Source of the DNA: a virus
IMG/VR virus record: IMGVR_UViG_3300030116_006124
Location: 1 to 58,537 of that record
Length of the DNA: 58,537 nt
Direction: 5' to 3' (one strand)
The notes beneath the pieces were generated by a model. The model was not told the origin of the DNA. It saw nothing but the letters and a program-made list of their open reading frames with translations, and made no database searches. This document shows, in pieces, positions 32,091 to 39,783 of the stretch (positions are counted from its first letter, which is position 1; every line of letters starts with the position of its first letter). The position numbers were made by a program, and so were the translations under genes.

Positions 32091-32755
32091 ATTGCACTAT
32101 TGGAGGTATTCTTTCCAATAGTGCAATGGATAATGCCAAGCCGATAACCTCATAATTTATCGACTGTGATACCTTAGTATATTTCAATCCGTTGAGACCA
32201 GTTGAAATTTTAAATTGCTTGGATAGCCATAATTTAAAACCAGTATAAAATAATCATATAAACTAAAGAGCTTTGAAATGTGATTAAGGTATACCCGAAA
32301 AAATCGGTCTGATCTGCGTGAATACTTAGGGGTGAAAAGGTTGCCAAACCATATTCACTTTTTTTGACCCCTGCTAAATGTTCGATCCTACTAAAGGCAC
32401 TTCTCAGGGTCTGCTATTTTAAACTGGTTACAGCGTGCAATTTTTTAACGGCTAGATATTACTCCTAAATCATTTTGTATTGACTACCATTCTTTAAGCT
32501 ATGCCTCAGAGTAAACGGATTGGACGTTTATCCTTTACGGTTTTTAAACTGCTCTCCACAGATCCCGCTCTGTAATTTTCTTAAAACTGTCAATAAGGCT
32601 TTTACTGCTAAAATACTTTATCGCTACCAGTCGAGCTTAGTTGGTTACCCCTAAGCGGGCTATACTGTCAAAAATCTATCCTCTCACTGTCACTGAGCTG
32701 AGGTAATTTTTCCCTCACTTTCTTAACCAATACTTTAAAAAAAGAAATAGTGCAA
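32091..32755. ncRNA. Candidate large structured RNA (strand unknown)
   Basis: A perfect 14-bp hairpin opens the region (32091-32104 with 32114-32127). Local helices follow: 32142-32147/32157-32162, 32181-32187/32202-32208, 32209-32216/32231-32238, 32318-32324/32352-32358, 32511-32520/32530-32538 and 32635-32640/32651-32656. Longer pairings include 32169-32176/32285-32292, 32423-32435/32622-32631 (10 bp, one bulge), 32478-32484/32589-32595, and 32092-32100/32747-32755, which could close the whole domain. AGGGGT (32328) and ACCCCT (32367) would make a pseudoknot. Some 6-8-bp matches are expected by chance, so only the first hairpin stands alone. I recognise no known RNA class. Confidence 0.4.
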
Positions 32756-33060
32756 CCTAATATTTCATTATTTTTCATAAATGATCATAACAATTTAGTT
32801 GTTAGTTGTAAGTTGTTAATGGTTAATGAGTTATGTAACATTAATAATTGTTCATAAATAGCCATAATGATCTGAATTTTGCACTAGCAAAACAACAAAA
32901 AATCCTAACAACTTTCCAAGAATTTTTGAAAAGTGTTATATCGTCGTAAATGAAATAGGGTATATTACCCCCATATCAGCTTGCAACGTCATATAAGGCA
33001 ATTATGAAGCATTATGAGGATATTTTAGTGAGTATAGATAATTATGGTAATTATAAAGGG

Positions 33061-33080
33061 AATGTTCTACGTGGAACATT
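33061..33080. promoter_or_regulatory. parS-like centromere site
   Basis: TGTTCTACGTGGAACA (33063-33078) differs by one base from the perfect palindrome TGTTCCACGTGGAACA, a parS variant, and keeps the central ACGT and both TGTT/AACA ends. The symmetry extends to 20 bp (AATGTT...AACATT). Chromosomal ParB proteins bind such sites. No parA or parB is recognisable in this genome. It abuts a 19-bp palindrome copy at 33081. Confidence 0.65.
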
Positions 33081-33363
33081 TTAACAACTGAGTTGTTAAG
33101 GGGTAATTGATAATAGGCAATGGCTAATTGTTCAGTTGATCAGATCATTGCTAATGTCAAATTTTCAACAAAGTCTAGCAATTCACAGCCGATCATTATC
33201 AGTAAATATGGAAAGTTAATCATTGTTGATTATCAATAGATCACAGCCAATCGACAGCCACGCCACCCCCCGCCCCCGACTTTTTTTTGTGTGCCGCCCC
33301 ATGTATATATGTGTGTACAAGAAAAAATTTGACTAAACATCTACCACTCGATATAAAGGGGGT

Positions 33364-33591
33364 ATGCCAAACGTAAAAAAGCAAGAATATTACAGGAAAA
33401 ATAGAGAAAAGCGGCTCAAGTATCAGCGAGATTACTACGAGCTAAATAAAGAGCGAATCAAGAAAAATCGAGCCGATAGAATGGACAAGGAGCCCGATAG
33501 AATGGACAAGGAGCGGTCTTACAACAAAGAATACTACAAGAAGAATAAGGAGCGGATCATGGCTCGTCGTAAGGCTAAAGAGCGGAAATGA
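33364..33591 (+). CDS. Small basic protein with YY-x-x-N-K/R-E repeats
   Basis: The product is 75 aa and very basic. It repeats a YY(R/E/K)-x-N-x-E-(K/R) unit three times (YYRKNREKR, YYELNKERI, YYKKNKERI), a pattern seen in N-terminal parts of phage and viral homing-endonuclease-like proteins. A 21-bp tandem duplication (starting near 33474) encodes RMDKEPD-RMDKERS. No nuclease motif follows. It is the first plus-strand gene after the hub and probably binds nucleic acid. Confidence 0.65.
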   Translation: MPNVKKQEYYRKNREKRLKYQRDYYELNKERIKKNRADRMDKEPDRMDKERSYNKEYYKKNKERIMARRKAKERK

Positions 33592-33743
33592 AAGTCGCTC
33601 ACGATTCACCGTTCATTATCCATGATTCGGGGTTCAGTGTGCGGCTACGTGAGCGGGGTTACACATCATCAAAGTATATAATAATGAATGCTAAATATAC
33701 GTGTAGAATCAAGTTGAAAACTTTTTTAAAAAGCTGTATGTAG
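33588..33743 (+). CDS. Possible small ORF
   Basis: The frame is 51 codons and starts with an ATGA overlap on the previous stop. Its first 33 residues (MKVAHDSPFIIHDSGFSVRL and on) have plausible composition and the DNA is G+C-richer than around it, but the tail is A/T junk. The same DNA contains CGCTCACG (33596-33603) pairing with CGTGAGCG (33648-33655), so it may instead be a structured leader. Confidence 0.3.
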   Translation: MKVAHDSPFIIHDSGFSVRLRERGYTSSKYIIMNAKYTCRIKLKTFLKSCM

Positions 33744-33869
33744 TTTCATGCAATTAGAATTATTGTTATGAAAAATTATGAAAAAAAGATACAGTTTCAT
33801 GCAATTTTTATTTTATACTATAAAAATAGGTATTTGAAGAAGAATGAAAAAATGCATGAAACTGCATAC
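33736..33869. repeat. Three AGTTTCATGCA repeats in the portal-operon leader
   Basis: AGTTTCATGCAATT occurs at 33742-33755 and 33793-33806, and the inverse of AGTTTCATGCA at 33853-33863. Copies one and three share GTATG-(T/C)-AGTTTCATGCA over 16 bases as an inverted pair; copy two lies between. The DNA around them is very A/T-rich (33592-33940 has no convincing gene). This looks like an operator cluster or promoter for the NUMOD4-like/portal operon. Confidence 0.7.
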
Positions 33870-33940
33870 AGAATATAAAAAAGTTTTTATATTAGGTATT
33901 TTTAATTAATCATTATAAAGTCAATTTTTTTCTCATCAAT

Positions 33941-34426
33941 ATGGATACACAAACCAAGTACAAAATAACAGACATTAAACTAAAACGTAAAAGAATTCCA
34001 CAAGCCTTGAAGTACGAAATCGATGAATGTGGTTTCATATATCGTGGTTCTAAAAAACTCGCTATGAATTTCCGTTCAGGAAAGTGGTACACTCAAATCA
34101 GAGGGAACGATGGTAAAAACTACACCGTAGATTCTGAGAAGCTCACCCGACATGTATTCGGGGACAAGGAACTAGAGTTCAGTCGAGAGGATGTTTTAAC
34201 TAAACTGCAAGCCCGACCGATAGAAGAGTTCCCTCGTTACGCTGTTACGAGCTATGGGGCTGTCTACTGCATTGATCCTCCTAAGAGAGGCCCACGATCA
34301 GGTCAACGGTATCTACTTAGCGAGAAGTTACATAACGGCAAAAGGTACGTAACGGTGTATCATGCGGATGGCCGACGGAGAACCCGACAAGTAGAGCACC
34401 TAGTCCGTGACACATGGGGATATTAA
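33941..34426 (+). CDS. NUMOD4-like DNA-binding protein without nuclease
   Basis: The product is 161 aa. Residues about 93-160 match the NUMOD4 pattern of homing endonucleases: EEFPRYAVTSYGAVYCID, then a beta-rich part and a closing VEHLVRDTWGY. Residues 20-75 look like a degenerate first copy (EIDECGFIYRGSKKL to LTRHVFGDKELEF). There is no HNH or GIY-YIG motif. NUMOD4 modules are thought to bind DNA, so this may be a regulator. It lies just after the AGTTTCATGCA repeats and 43 bp before the portal gene. Confidence 0.6.
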   Translation: MDTQTKYKITDIKLKRKRIPQALKYEIDECGFIYRGSKKLAMNFRSGKWYTQIRGNDGKNYTVDSEKLTRHVFGDKELEFSREDVLTKLQARPIEEFPRYAVTSYGAVYCIDPPKRGPRSGQRYLLSEKLHNGKRYVTVYHADGRRRTRQVEHLVRDTWGY

Positions 34427-34469
34427 TTATTTGTTTTTCAAGTAAAAAGAATTATTTTATGTAACATAC

Positions 34470-36692
34470 ATGTACAACGACAATGCAGCTATCAAAGCCC
34501 TTGATGGACTAGGGAGTTTAGACGAAAAAGGTAAAGCAGTTAAAAGTAGACTTAAAGATGTTAAAAGCGCACTTAACATCTTTAACAGCCTACGTAGTGC
34601 TGACGAAGCGTCGTCTATTAACCGTGCTCGTATTGATGCAATGTTTGACGGAGCTAATCCGTACAACCAAGCGCATCTTACGGCTAGTGGTCAAGGCTTA
34701 AAAACAAACCTCAACTTTGGAGAAGCTCAACGCCTCCTAGATATTTCTCTATCCGCATACGTAGACTTATACTCTTCATTAGAAAAACTCGTAGAGGTTA
34801 AATCATCTAAAGGTAGTGCATCTGAAGTTATGCAGCTTGAAGATATTGTATCTGAAGAGATCACTCATTTACTTCGATGCTGGCCTGAGTTTCATTCACA
34901 CTACCTCCGCTTATGCACCACGTTCATTAAACATGGAGTAGGAGTTGCGTACTTTGATACACCTGATGACTGGAAATTTAGAGTGGGCGGTTTTGCCGAC
35001 ATCTTGATTCCTCGCCAAACACCATCGTCAGAGAACATGATTGATGTTGCGGTGGGTCGTCGTGAATATCACCTACACGAACTTTACGCTTTCATAAAAA
35101 ACGAGAAGGCAGCTACTCAAGTTGGTTGGGACGTTAAAGAGATGAAGCGTGTCATTATGAAGTGCGTTAAGACCAGTGGTCGTAGTAGGAACACAAGTTA
35201 CAGTGATTGGGAAACGTTACAGTCGGAAATGAAAAATAATGACATCTATGCAGGTCATCAAAATCCTACTGTATCTGTATTACATTTTTGGGTAAGGGAG
35301 ATGGACGGATCTATTTCGCATTACATATGCAGCGAGAAAGATCCTAAAAACTTTTTATATAAAAAGATTTCTCGTTACGAGAGACCAGAACATGCGTACG
35401 TAATGTTTACGTACGGTGTGGGATCGAATGGTACATACCATTCCATTCGGGGGTTGGGTCATCGTATATTCAACCATATTCAAACAAGTAATAGGTTGCG
35501 TTGCCAAATGATAGATGGCGCAATGTTAGGGTCGGCAGTTATGATCCAACCAGAGAACCAGAGGGCGCTAGATGAATTAGGGTTCACTTACTACGGAGCA
35601 TATGCCGTACTCTCCCCGAATGTAAACATAATCGAGAAAGCTGTACCTAACCTCAGTACTGCAGTACAACCAGCACTGAATGATATATCAAATCAACTCG
35701 CATTGAATACTGACACCGTAAGTACATACGGGTCACAGCAGAGTTCACCATACAGAAACCAGATGCAGGTTGTTGCTGACATGGATGTACAAACCAGATT
35801 GTCAGGTGCATCATTGAATCTGTTCTATGCATCATGGAATCGTTTACTACGAGAAGTTGTCAGACGTATCGTAACAACGAAGAAAGTTGATGGTATGTTA
35901 AAAGACTTCTATGATCGATGTGCAATGAGAGGTGTACCAGAATCATTTATCCGTTCACTCGACACTATGAGAACCAAAGCTGTCCGTTCAATCGGAAATG
36001 GTTCATATGCTAACAGATTAGTTGCTCTTAAAGAATTGCAAGCGATCAGTGGATCATTTGATGATGTAGGTAGACGTAACCTGACTCGTGATATTGTATC
36101 AACTAGAGTGGGTCATGATTTAGCTGACCGTTATGCACCGCAGCAAGAGGAGCCTAGAGGAACTTACCATAACAAGATAGCCATGTTTGAGAACAGTGAG
36201 TTAATGGAAGGTAAGCCTGTTATGGTTATGGATGAAGAATTGCACAGTGTACATTTGTCAATTCATATCCCAGAACTCAATAAATTAATCGAAGAATTAA
36301 ATGTTGGTGTCGCTGACCCTGTACAATCTTTACCCGTACTACAAGCCTTTTACCAGCATATAGCTGAGACAGTTCAGTTTATTGCTGCTGACCCTAATGC
36401 TGGCCCTTTGATAAGTTCAGCAAAACAAGTCTTGAATTTCGCAGAAGAGATGATAAATAATACTTCTAAGAAGGTGCAGAAGATGCAGCGTGATGCAATG
36501 GAACAGCAAGCACAACCTGAAGAACAAGCAAGGCCAGATCCAACATTACAGATGAAGATGCAGGAACACCAGATGAAACTAGAAATGGCAAGACAAAAAG
36601 CAGAACTGGACATGGAGCTAAAACAAGCTAAGTTCCAACAGGAGCAAGCCATAGAAGATGCGAAAACAGTAGCAAAGCTCCGTGAAAACTAG
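34470..36692 (+). CDS. Portal protein
   Basis: The product is 740 aa, a length common for portals of short-tailed phages. It begins helical, has the phrase RARIDAMFDGANPYNQAHLT near residue 50, and the beta-rich core and clip region around residues 250-340 (FWVREMDGSISHY, GLGHRIFNHIQTSNRLRCQ). It ends in a Gln/Lys/Glu coiled coil (MKMQEHQMKLEMARQKAEL), typical of a portal barrel. It is followed by a 97-aa gene, a scaffold-like gene and, 4 kb later, the capsid gene. The assignment rests on pattern and order. Confidence 0.75.
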   Translation: MYNDNAAIKALDGLGSLDEKGKAVKSRLKDVKSALNIFNSLRSADEASSINRARIDAMFDGANPYNQAHLTASGQGLKTNLNFGEAQRLLDISLSAYVDLYSSLEKLVEVKSSKGSASEVMQLEDIVSEEITHLLRCWPEFHSHYLRLCTTFIKHGVGVAYFDTPDDWKFRVGGFADILIPRQTPSSENMIDVAVGRREYHLHELYAFIKNEKAATQVGWDVKEMKRVIMKCVKTSGRSRNTSYSDWETLQSEMKNNDIYAGHQNPTVSVLHFWVREMDGSISHYICSEKDPKNFLYKKISRYERPEHAYVMFTYGVGSNGTYHSIRGLGHRIFNHIQTSNRLRCQMIDGAMLGSAVMIQPENQRALDELGFTYYGAYAVLSPNVNIIEKAVPNLSTAVQPALNDISNQLALNTDTVSTYGSQQSSPYRNQMQVVADMDVQTRLSGASLNLFYASWNRLLREVVRRIVTTKKVDGMLKDFYDRCAMRGVPESFIRSLDTMRTKAVRSIGNGSYANRLVALKELQAISGSFDDVGRRNLTRDIVSTRVGHDLADRYAPQQEEPRGTYHNKIAMFENSELMEGKPVMVMDEELHSVHLSIHIPELNKLIEELNVGVADPVQSLPVLQAFYQHIAETVQFIAADPNAGPLISSAKQVLNFAEEMINNTSKKVQKMQRDAMEQQAQPEEQARPDPTLQMKMQEHQMKLEMARQKAELDMELKQAKFQQEQAIEDAKTVAKLREN

Positions 36693-36697
36693 CATAA

Positions 36698-36991
36698 ATG
36701 TCAAAGAAACAATATATTCCTATCCCCGTTGATAGGTTTCGAAAAGATGTCAAAAGAGTTACTGCCTTGCGAAAAATCGTGGAAGATCCGATACATGAAG
36801 AGGCAGCAGCGACTCTTAAAGAAGCAGCCTCTCCAACTTTCGGCAGTATCACCCCCGATGGAGCTGTCAATGGGACAAGACTTGCCTACTATGCTGGCTA
36901 TTGTGATGCTTTTAGAGATTTACGAAAACTAACCGTTATACAACCAGATAAACCAAACAGACCTGAAGAATGGACGCACATACAGCCGTAG
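36698..36991 (+). CDS. Small hypothetical protein of the head operon
   Basis: The product is 97 aa with a C-terminal segment LAYYAGYCDAFRDLRKL. It starts 5 bp after the portal stop and overlaps the scaffold start by 22 nt. It could be a head-assembly accessory. Unrecognised. Confidence 0.65.
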   Translation: MSKKQYIPIPVDRFRKDVKRVTALRKIVEDPIHEEAAATLKEAASPTFGSITPDGAVNGTRLAYYAGYCDAFRDLRKLTVIQPDKPNRPEEWTHIQP

Positions 36992-38166
36992 CAGAAACAC
37001 CTGCCCAAGAAACACCCGAAATTGCACCAGAAAACGCTGTAGAGAATATTCCTACAATGGAACAGCCAGAAGAGGCTCCGAGCTTTACTGATGCCCTTGA
37101 AGCGGCTTTAAGTGAGCTTAGTAATCCAACACCTGAACCAACTCCAGAGCCCGCTGTTGAGGAAGCTCCAGAACCCGCTGTTGAGGAAGCCCCTGAATCT
37201 GTTGAGGAGGTAGCCGAAGAACCTAAATCTATAGACCCCATAGAAGATTTAAATGATGATATTGGAGATAACTGGACTCCAAAAGCAGCGAATAGATTTA
37301 AACAGCTAAAGGATGAATTAAAAAATAACCAATCTGAATCTGAAAAATTAAGGCAACTCGTTGCTGATCAGGAACAAAAGATCAAAGAAATGTCTGGTTT
37401 GATAGAAAACAGAGACATTGACCAACTACAGGATCGTATCGCTATTTACGAACACGAGAAAGTGATCAATGATCTTGAGTCTACTGATGCGTACAATGAA
37501 GCAGTAACGCAGCCTTTGCAGGAAGTTGTTACACAGGCTAGTGAAATCGCTGATAAATATGAGATAGACCCTGACGCATTGATTGACGCACTATCCTTAG
37601 ATGAAGCCGATGCACAGGATCAGGCACTCATGGAACTATTGCCTAATGCTACGGACAGAGATAAAGCTCGTATATACAATATTATAGATAAGATTGACCC
37701 GATACTAGATCGTCGTAACCACTTAATGGAGAATGCAGAAGAAGCTCTTGAGGAAGCTAAAGCTATTGAGGAGCAGCAGTACAATCAGGAACTCGCAGAA
37801 GAAGCACGTATTAGAAGTGTAGTTACTAAGAATGTGGCTGAAAGAGTATCTGAGAAACTACCTTTCCTTAGTGGGGTAGATGGTTTTGATATGAACGAGG
37901 TAAAGGAAAGTGTTTCCGAAATTAATCCTGAAACACTACACCCAGTGGATTTCGCTTATAATGCTGTAGCTGCTAAGTTACTTCCTGTTATTGTTGAACA
38001 GTATATAAAAACTCGTAGAGAGGCAGAGAGTTTAACTGATCAGTTAGCAACATACGAAGAGGCTGAACCTACGATGTCAGGATCTCCAAAATCAGATTCT
38101 ACTAGCCCAAGAAGTTCAGGACTAAGTTTTGCAGAATCTATAGAAGCGGCACTAAGTGGTTCTTAG
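36970..38166 (+). CDS. Scaffold-like protein
   Basis: The product is 398 aa, very acidic, and helical, with a Pro/Glu repeat near residues 53-85 (PEPAVEEAPEPAVEEAPE). A long coiled coil follows (about 100-165) and the tail is Ser/Pro-rich. Acidic helical proteins between portal and major capsid usually act as internal scaffolds. Its stop overlaps the converging 38163 gene by 4 nt, so transcription from the two sides meets here. Confidence 0.7.
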   Translation: MDAHTAVAETPAQETPEIAPENAVENIPTMEQPEEAPSFTDALEAALSELSNPTPEPTPEPAVEEAPEPAVEEAPESVEEVAEEPKSIDPIEDLNDDIGDNWTPKAANRFKQLKDELKNNQSESEKLRQLVADQEQKIKEMSGLIENRDIDQLQDRIAIYEHEKVINDLESTDAYNEAVTQPLQEVVTQASEIADKYEIDPDALIDALSLDEADAQDQALMELLPNATDRDKARIYNIIDKIDPILDRRNHLMENAEEALEEAKAIEEQQYNQELAEEARIRSVVTKNVAERVSEKLPFLSGVDGFDMNEVKESVSEINPETLHPVDFAYNAVAAKLLPVIVEQYIKTRREAESLTDQLATYEEAEPTMSGSPKSDSTSPRSSGLSFAESIEAALSGS

Positions 38167-38486
38167 ATAATTTTATCCATTATACGACATATTAATTTAG
38201 TTGAAGGATACCAATTAAAAATATCTAGAATCCACACAAACATTCGATAACGGAAAAAAGTTTCTTTTGCATAGTAAGGATCATCACTGACCCTTTTCCA
38301 AATCGTATAGCCTTTACCTTGAGCACAAATAAAAAACTTACGCTGATCACTGACGTAATAGCGTTCGATCCATATCTGATGATCACGGATCTTAGATTTT
38401 TTAATTATCTTTTTAGGCTTATGCATTGAAAAAACGGCATATAATTTACGCCATTTTCTCAATATATTCGTATGAAAGATTTTCAT
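38163..38486 (-). CDS. Hypothetical basic protein
   Basis: The product is 107 aa from ATG 38486, which follows the upstream stop; an ATG at 38504 overlaps it. Rich in Lys, Trp, Tyr and Phe (FRYRMFVWILDIFNWYPS), with a hydrophobic segment near residues 75-90 that could associate with membranes. It is the last gene of a minus-strand islet in the structural region. Confidence 0.6.
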   Translation of the reverse strand: MKIFHTNILRKWRKLYAVFSMHKPKKIIKKSKIRDHQIWIERYYVSDQRKFFICAQGKGYTIWKRVSDDPYYAKETFFRYRMFVWILDIFNWYPSTKLICRIMDKII

Positions 38487-38491
38487 GTGGG

Positions 38492-38860
38492 CTACGCACC
38501 CCACATCACACGAACTCTGAACATTTCTTGGTTAATCCAGCTTTGGATCTTTCCATTTGCATCTTTATATTGTAGCCTAAAAGAAATATATTCGTTGAAA
38601 TTACTTCTTATAGGGACAAAAGGTCTATGCCACAAGTACTCTGGGTCTATAACCCCATCTTGATCTACCTGTTTTACTTCAACGATATACCATATTGGTC
38701 GGTCGAAAGTAGAATCTGATATCCACCCCAACGTAATAATACCGCTGTAAATGTCATGCTCGATAGTAATTTTAGGTATTGGAGGTATAGTCCCCCAATG
38801 ATCATCTGCTTTAATTGTTGTGGGAAAGCAAAGTAGCAGGGCTATTAGTAACCACTTCAA
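38492..38860 (-). CDS. Secreted protein with signal peptide
   Basis: The product is 122 aa from a TTG start. MKWLLIALLLCFPTTIKADD is a typical Sec signal with cleavage after Ala-18, so the mature part should be periplasmic. The remainder is beta-rich (GIITLGWISDSTFDRPIWY) and resembles a fibronectin-type or Ig-like fold. A phage-encoded exported protein among structural genes may act on the host envelope. Its start overlaps the preceding TGA. Confidence 0.65.
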   Translation of the reverse strand: MKWLLIALLLCFPTTIKADDHWGTIPPIPKITIEHDIYSGIITLGWISDSTFDRPIWYIVEVKQVDQDGVIDPEYLWHRPFVPIRSNFNEYISFRLQYKDANGKIQSWINQEMFRVRVMWGA

Positions 38861-39036
38861 TAACTTTTATTCATTCTAGATTCAACGGCTTCAGTGAAAG
38901 ATTTACGTTTCTTTTTAGGTTTCGTATGGGTATACCCCTTCTTTTTTAACTCAAGGTGTTTTTTATAAGTACCTGCTTTGACTCCTTTACCAGTCTTAGG
39001 GTCATACATCATGTGTGGTTTAAAATCCTTTTTCAT
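38857..39036 (-). CDS. Small basic protein
   Basis: The product is 59 aa (starts MKKDFKPHMMYDPKTGKGVK, ends SRMNKSY) and Lys-rich. It overlaps the poly-Lys gene upstream and the secreted-protein gene downstream by 4 nt each. It belongs to a run of four small basic proteins here. Confidence 0.6.
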   Translation of the reverse strand: MKKDFKPHMMYDPKTGKGVKAGTYKKHLELKKKGYTHTKPKKKRKSFTEAVESRMNKSY

Positions 39037-39305
39037 TTTTTCTTTTTCTTTTTCTTTTTCTTTTTATATGCAGCTTTTAAGAAAGCTGCACGTTCAGCTT
39101 TAGTGTATTTAGCTCTCTGCTTACCAGCAGCAGTCGCTTTTCGTTTCCTACGAGTTCCCGCAGCATATTCAGCAGCAGACAAACTCTTAATAGCTTTTTC
39201 TGGTAAATATCTCTCCCCTGTTTCAGAAGACTTCTTGCCAGATTTAGTACGCCACTTTTGTTTAGTCCATTCCTTTAGGCTCTTTTGTGATTTCTTCAAG
39301 GCCAT
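39033..39305 (-). CDS. DUF5872-like basic protein with poly-Lys tail
   Basis: The product is 90 aa. SLKEWTKQKWRTKSGKKSS then GERYLPEKAIKSLSAAEYAA matches a short domain (DUF5872-type) that I associate with marine phages and algal giant viruses. It ends in ten lysines from an AAAAAG repeat that also opens the next gene. The tract is slip-prone, so tail length may vary. Probably binds nucleic acid; role unknown. Confidence 0.65.
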   Translation of the reverse strand: MALKKSQKSLKEWTKQKWRTKSGKKSSETGERYLPEKAIKSLSAAEYAAGTRRKRKATAAGKQRAKYTKAERAAFLKAAYKKKKKKKKKK

Positions 39306-39490
39306 TACTTATAACCTCCTCCAGCTTTTTTGTATTTCACAGCTAATAATTGAGCTTTTCTTGCTGACCATTGTCCTGCACGGCCTCCTTTAGTACCTGC
39401 TTTTATCTGTTCGAAGAGTCTTTTACGTAAAGAAGGTTTTGTATAGTTACCTGCTTCGTTAACCCTTGATTTCTTTTTTCTTTTTTTCAT
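39305..39490 (-). CDS. Small basic conserved protein (GQWSARKAQ type)
   Basis: The product is 61 aa from ATG 39490. GNYTKPSLRKRLFEQIKAGT then GGRAGQWSARKAQLLAVKY is a recognisable conserved pattern of small viral proteins that occur beside DUF5872-type proteins. The starts and stops of this trio share single bases (TAATG). Function is unknown. Confidence 0.65.
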   Translation of the reverse strand: MKKRKKKSRVNEAGNYTKPSLRKRLFEQIKAGTKGGRAGQWSARKAQLLAVKYKKAGGGYK

Positions 39491-39783
39491 TACCAGAGTT
39501 TTTTGCAAGCCCAATAGCGAGCTGTTGTTTTATCTTTTGCTGTATCACAGTTGTGTCTAGATCTAAAATTTTTACGTCTTTTGGGGTCTTTATGTTGTCT
39601 AAAATCTTGATAGTCTCTGTGTCCAAAACCTACTTTTTTAATTTTATCACCTTGTTTACCTAAAACAACAAACTTCTTTTTACTGCCTTTAGGAGCTACT
39701 TTTGGTTTGTTAAAACCCGAAAATAATTCACCATGATATTTAATTTTCCCTGAAGGAAGTCTTTTGAATCTAGCTTTGGACAT
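39490..39783 (-). CDS. DUF5754-like basic protein
   Basis: The product is 97 aa. The C-terminal half, VGFGHRDYQDFRQHKDPKRR then SRHNCDTAKDKTTARYWACK, follows the DUF5754-type pattern found in phages and some large DNA viruses. It opens the minus-strand islet and is divergent from the lipoprotein gene across 51 bp. Probably nucleic-acid binding from its charge. Confidence 0.65.
   Translation of the reverse strand: MSKARFKRLPSGKIKYHGELFSGFNKPKVAPKGSKKKFVVLGKQGDKIKKVGFGHRDYQDFRQHKDPKRRKNFRSRHNCDTAKDKTTARYWACKKLW

Larger units (their letters stand above)
27205..33099. repeat. Family of 19-bp palindromes, TTAACAACT(C/G)AGTTGTTAA
   Basis: Exact copies start at 27205, 28254, 28810, 29100, 29346, 29713, 29800, 30263, 30464, 30709, 31046, 31061, 31316, 31331 and 33081. 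Single-base variants start at 31439 (T centre) and 32062 (AA after the centre). The arms are perfect 9-bp complements around one central base, C in ten copies and G in five. Pairs at 31046/31061 and 31316/31331 share a TTAA. Most copies lie on or beside the stop codons of successive minus-strand genes. Function is unknown; operator, processing site, segregation or recombination site are possible. Confidence 0.95.
31994..33363. other. 1.37-kb gene-free hub: hairpins, repeats, possible ncRNA and origin
   Basis: No coding region of reasonable length lies here, although the genome is otherwise tightly packed. Left to right it holds: a CCATTG/CAATGG hairpin (32037-32053), a palindrome variant (32062-32080), a 14-bp hairpin (32091-32127), a structured 600-bp stretch, an A/T-rich stretch with a TTTTGC/GCAAAA hairpin (32877-32892), an extended -10-like element (32931), a parS-like site (33063) with a palindrome (33081), and a C-rich tract (about 33262-33280) followed by eight T. 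TTATCCATTG at 32033 and its inverse at 32124 match 7 of 9 DnaA-box bases. Confidence 0.7.

Noticed and set aside
32375-32395. GTTCGATCC, a T-arm-like sequence that might belong to a tRNA or tmRNA
   Set aside because: No matching acceptor stem, anticodon arm or CCA end can be drawn around it; the flanking bases do not pair as a T stem.
33262-33280. G-quadruplex on the minus strand (complement of the C-rich tract)
   Set aside because: The G runs are uneven (five, six, two), so only a weak two-layer form is possible; kept only as part of the hub description.
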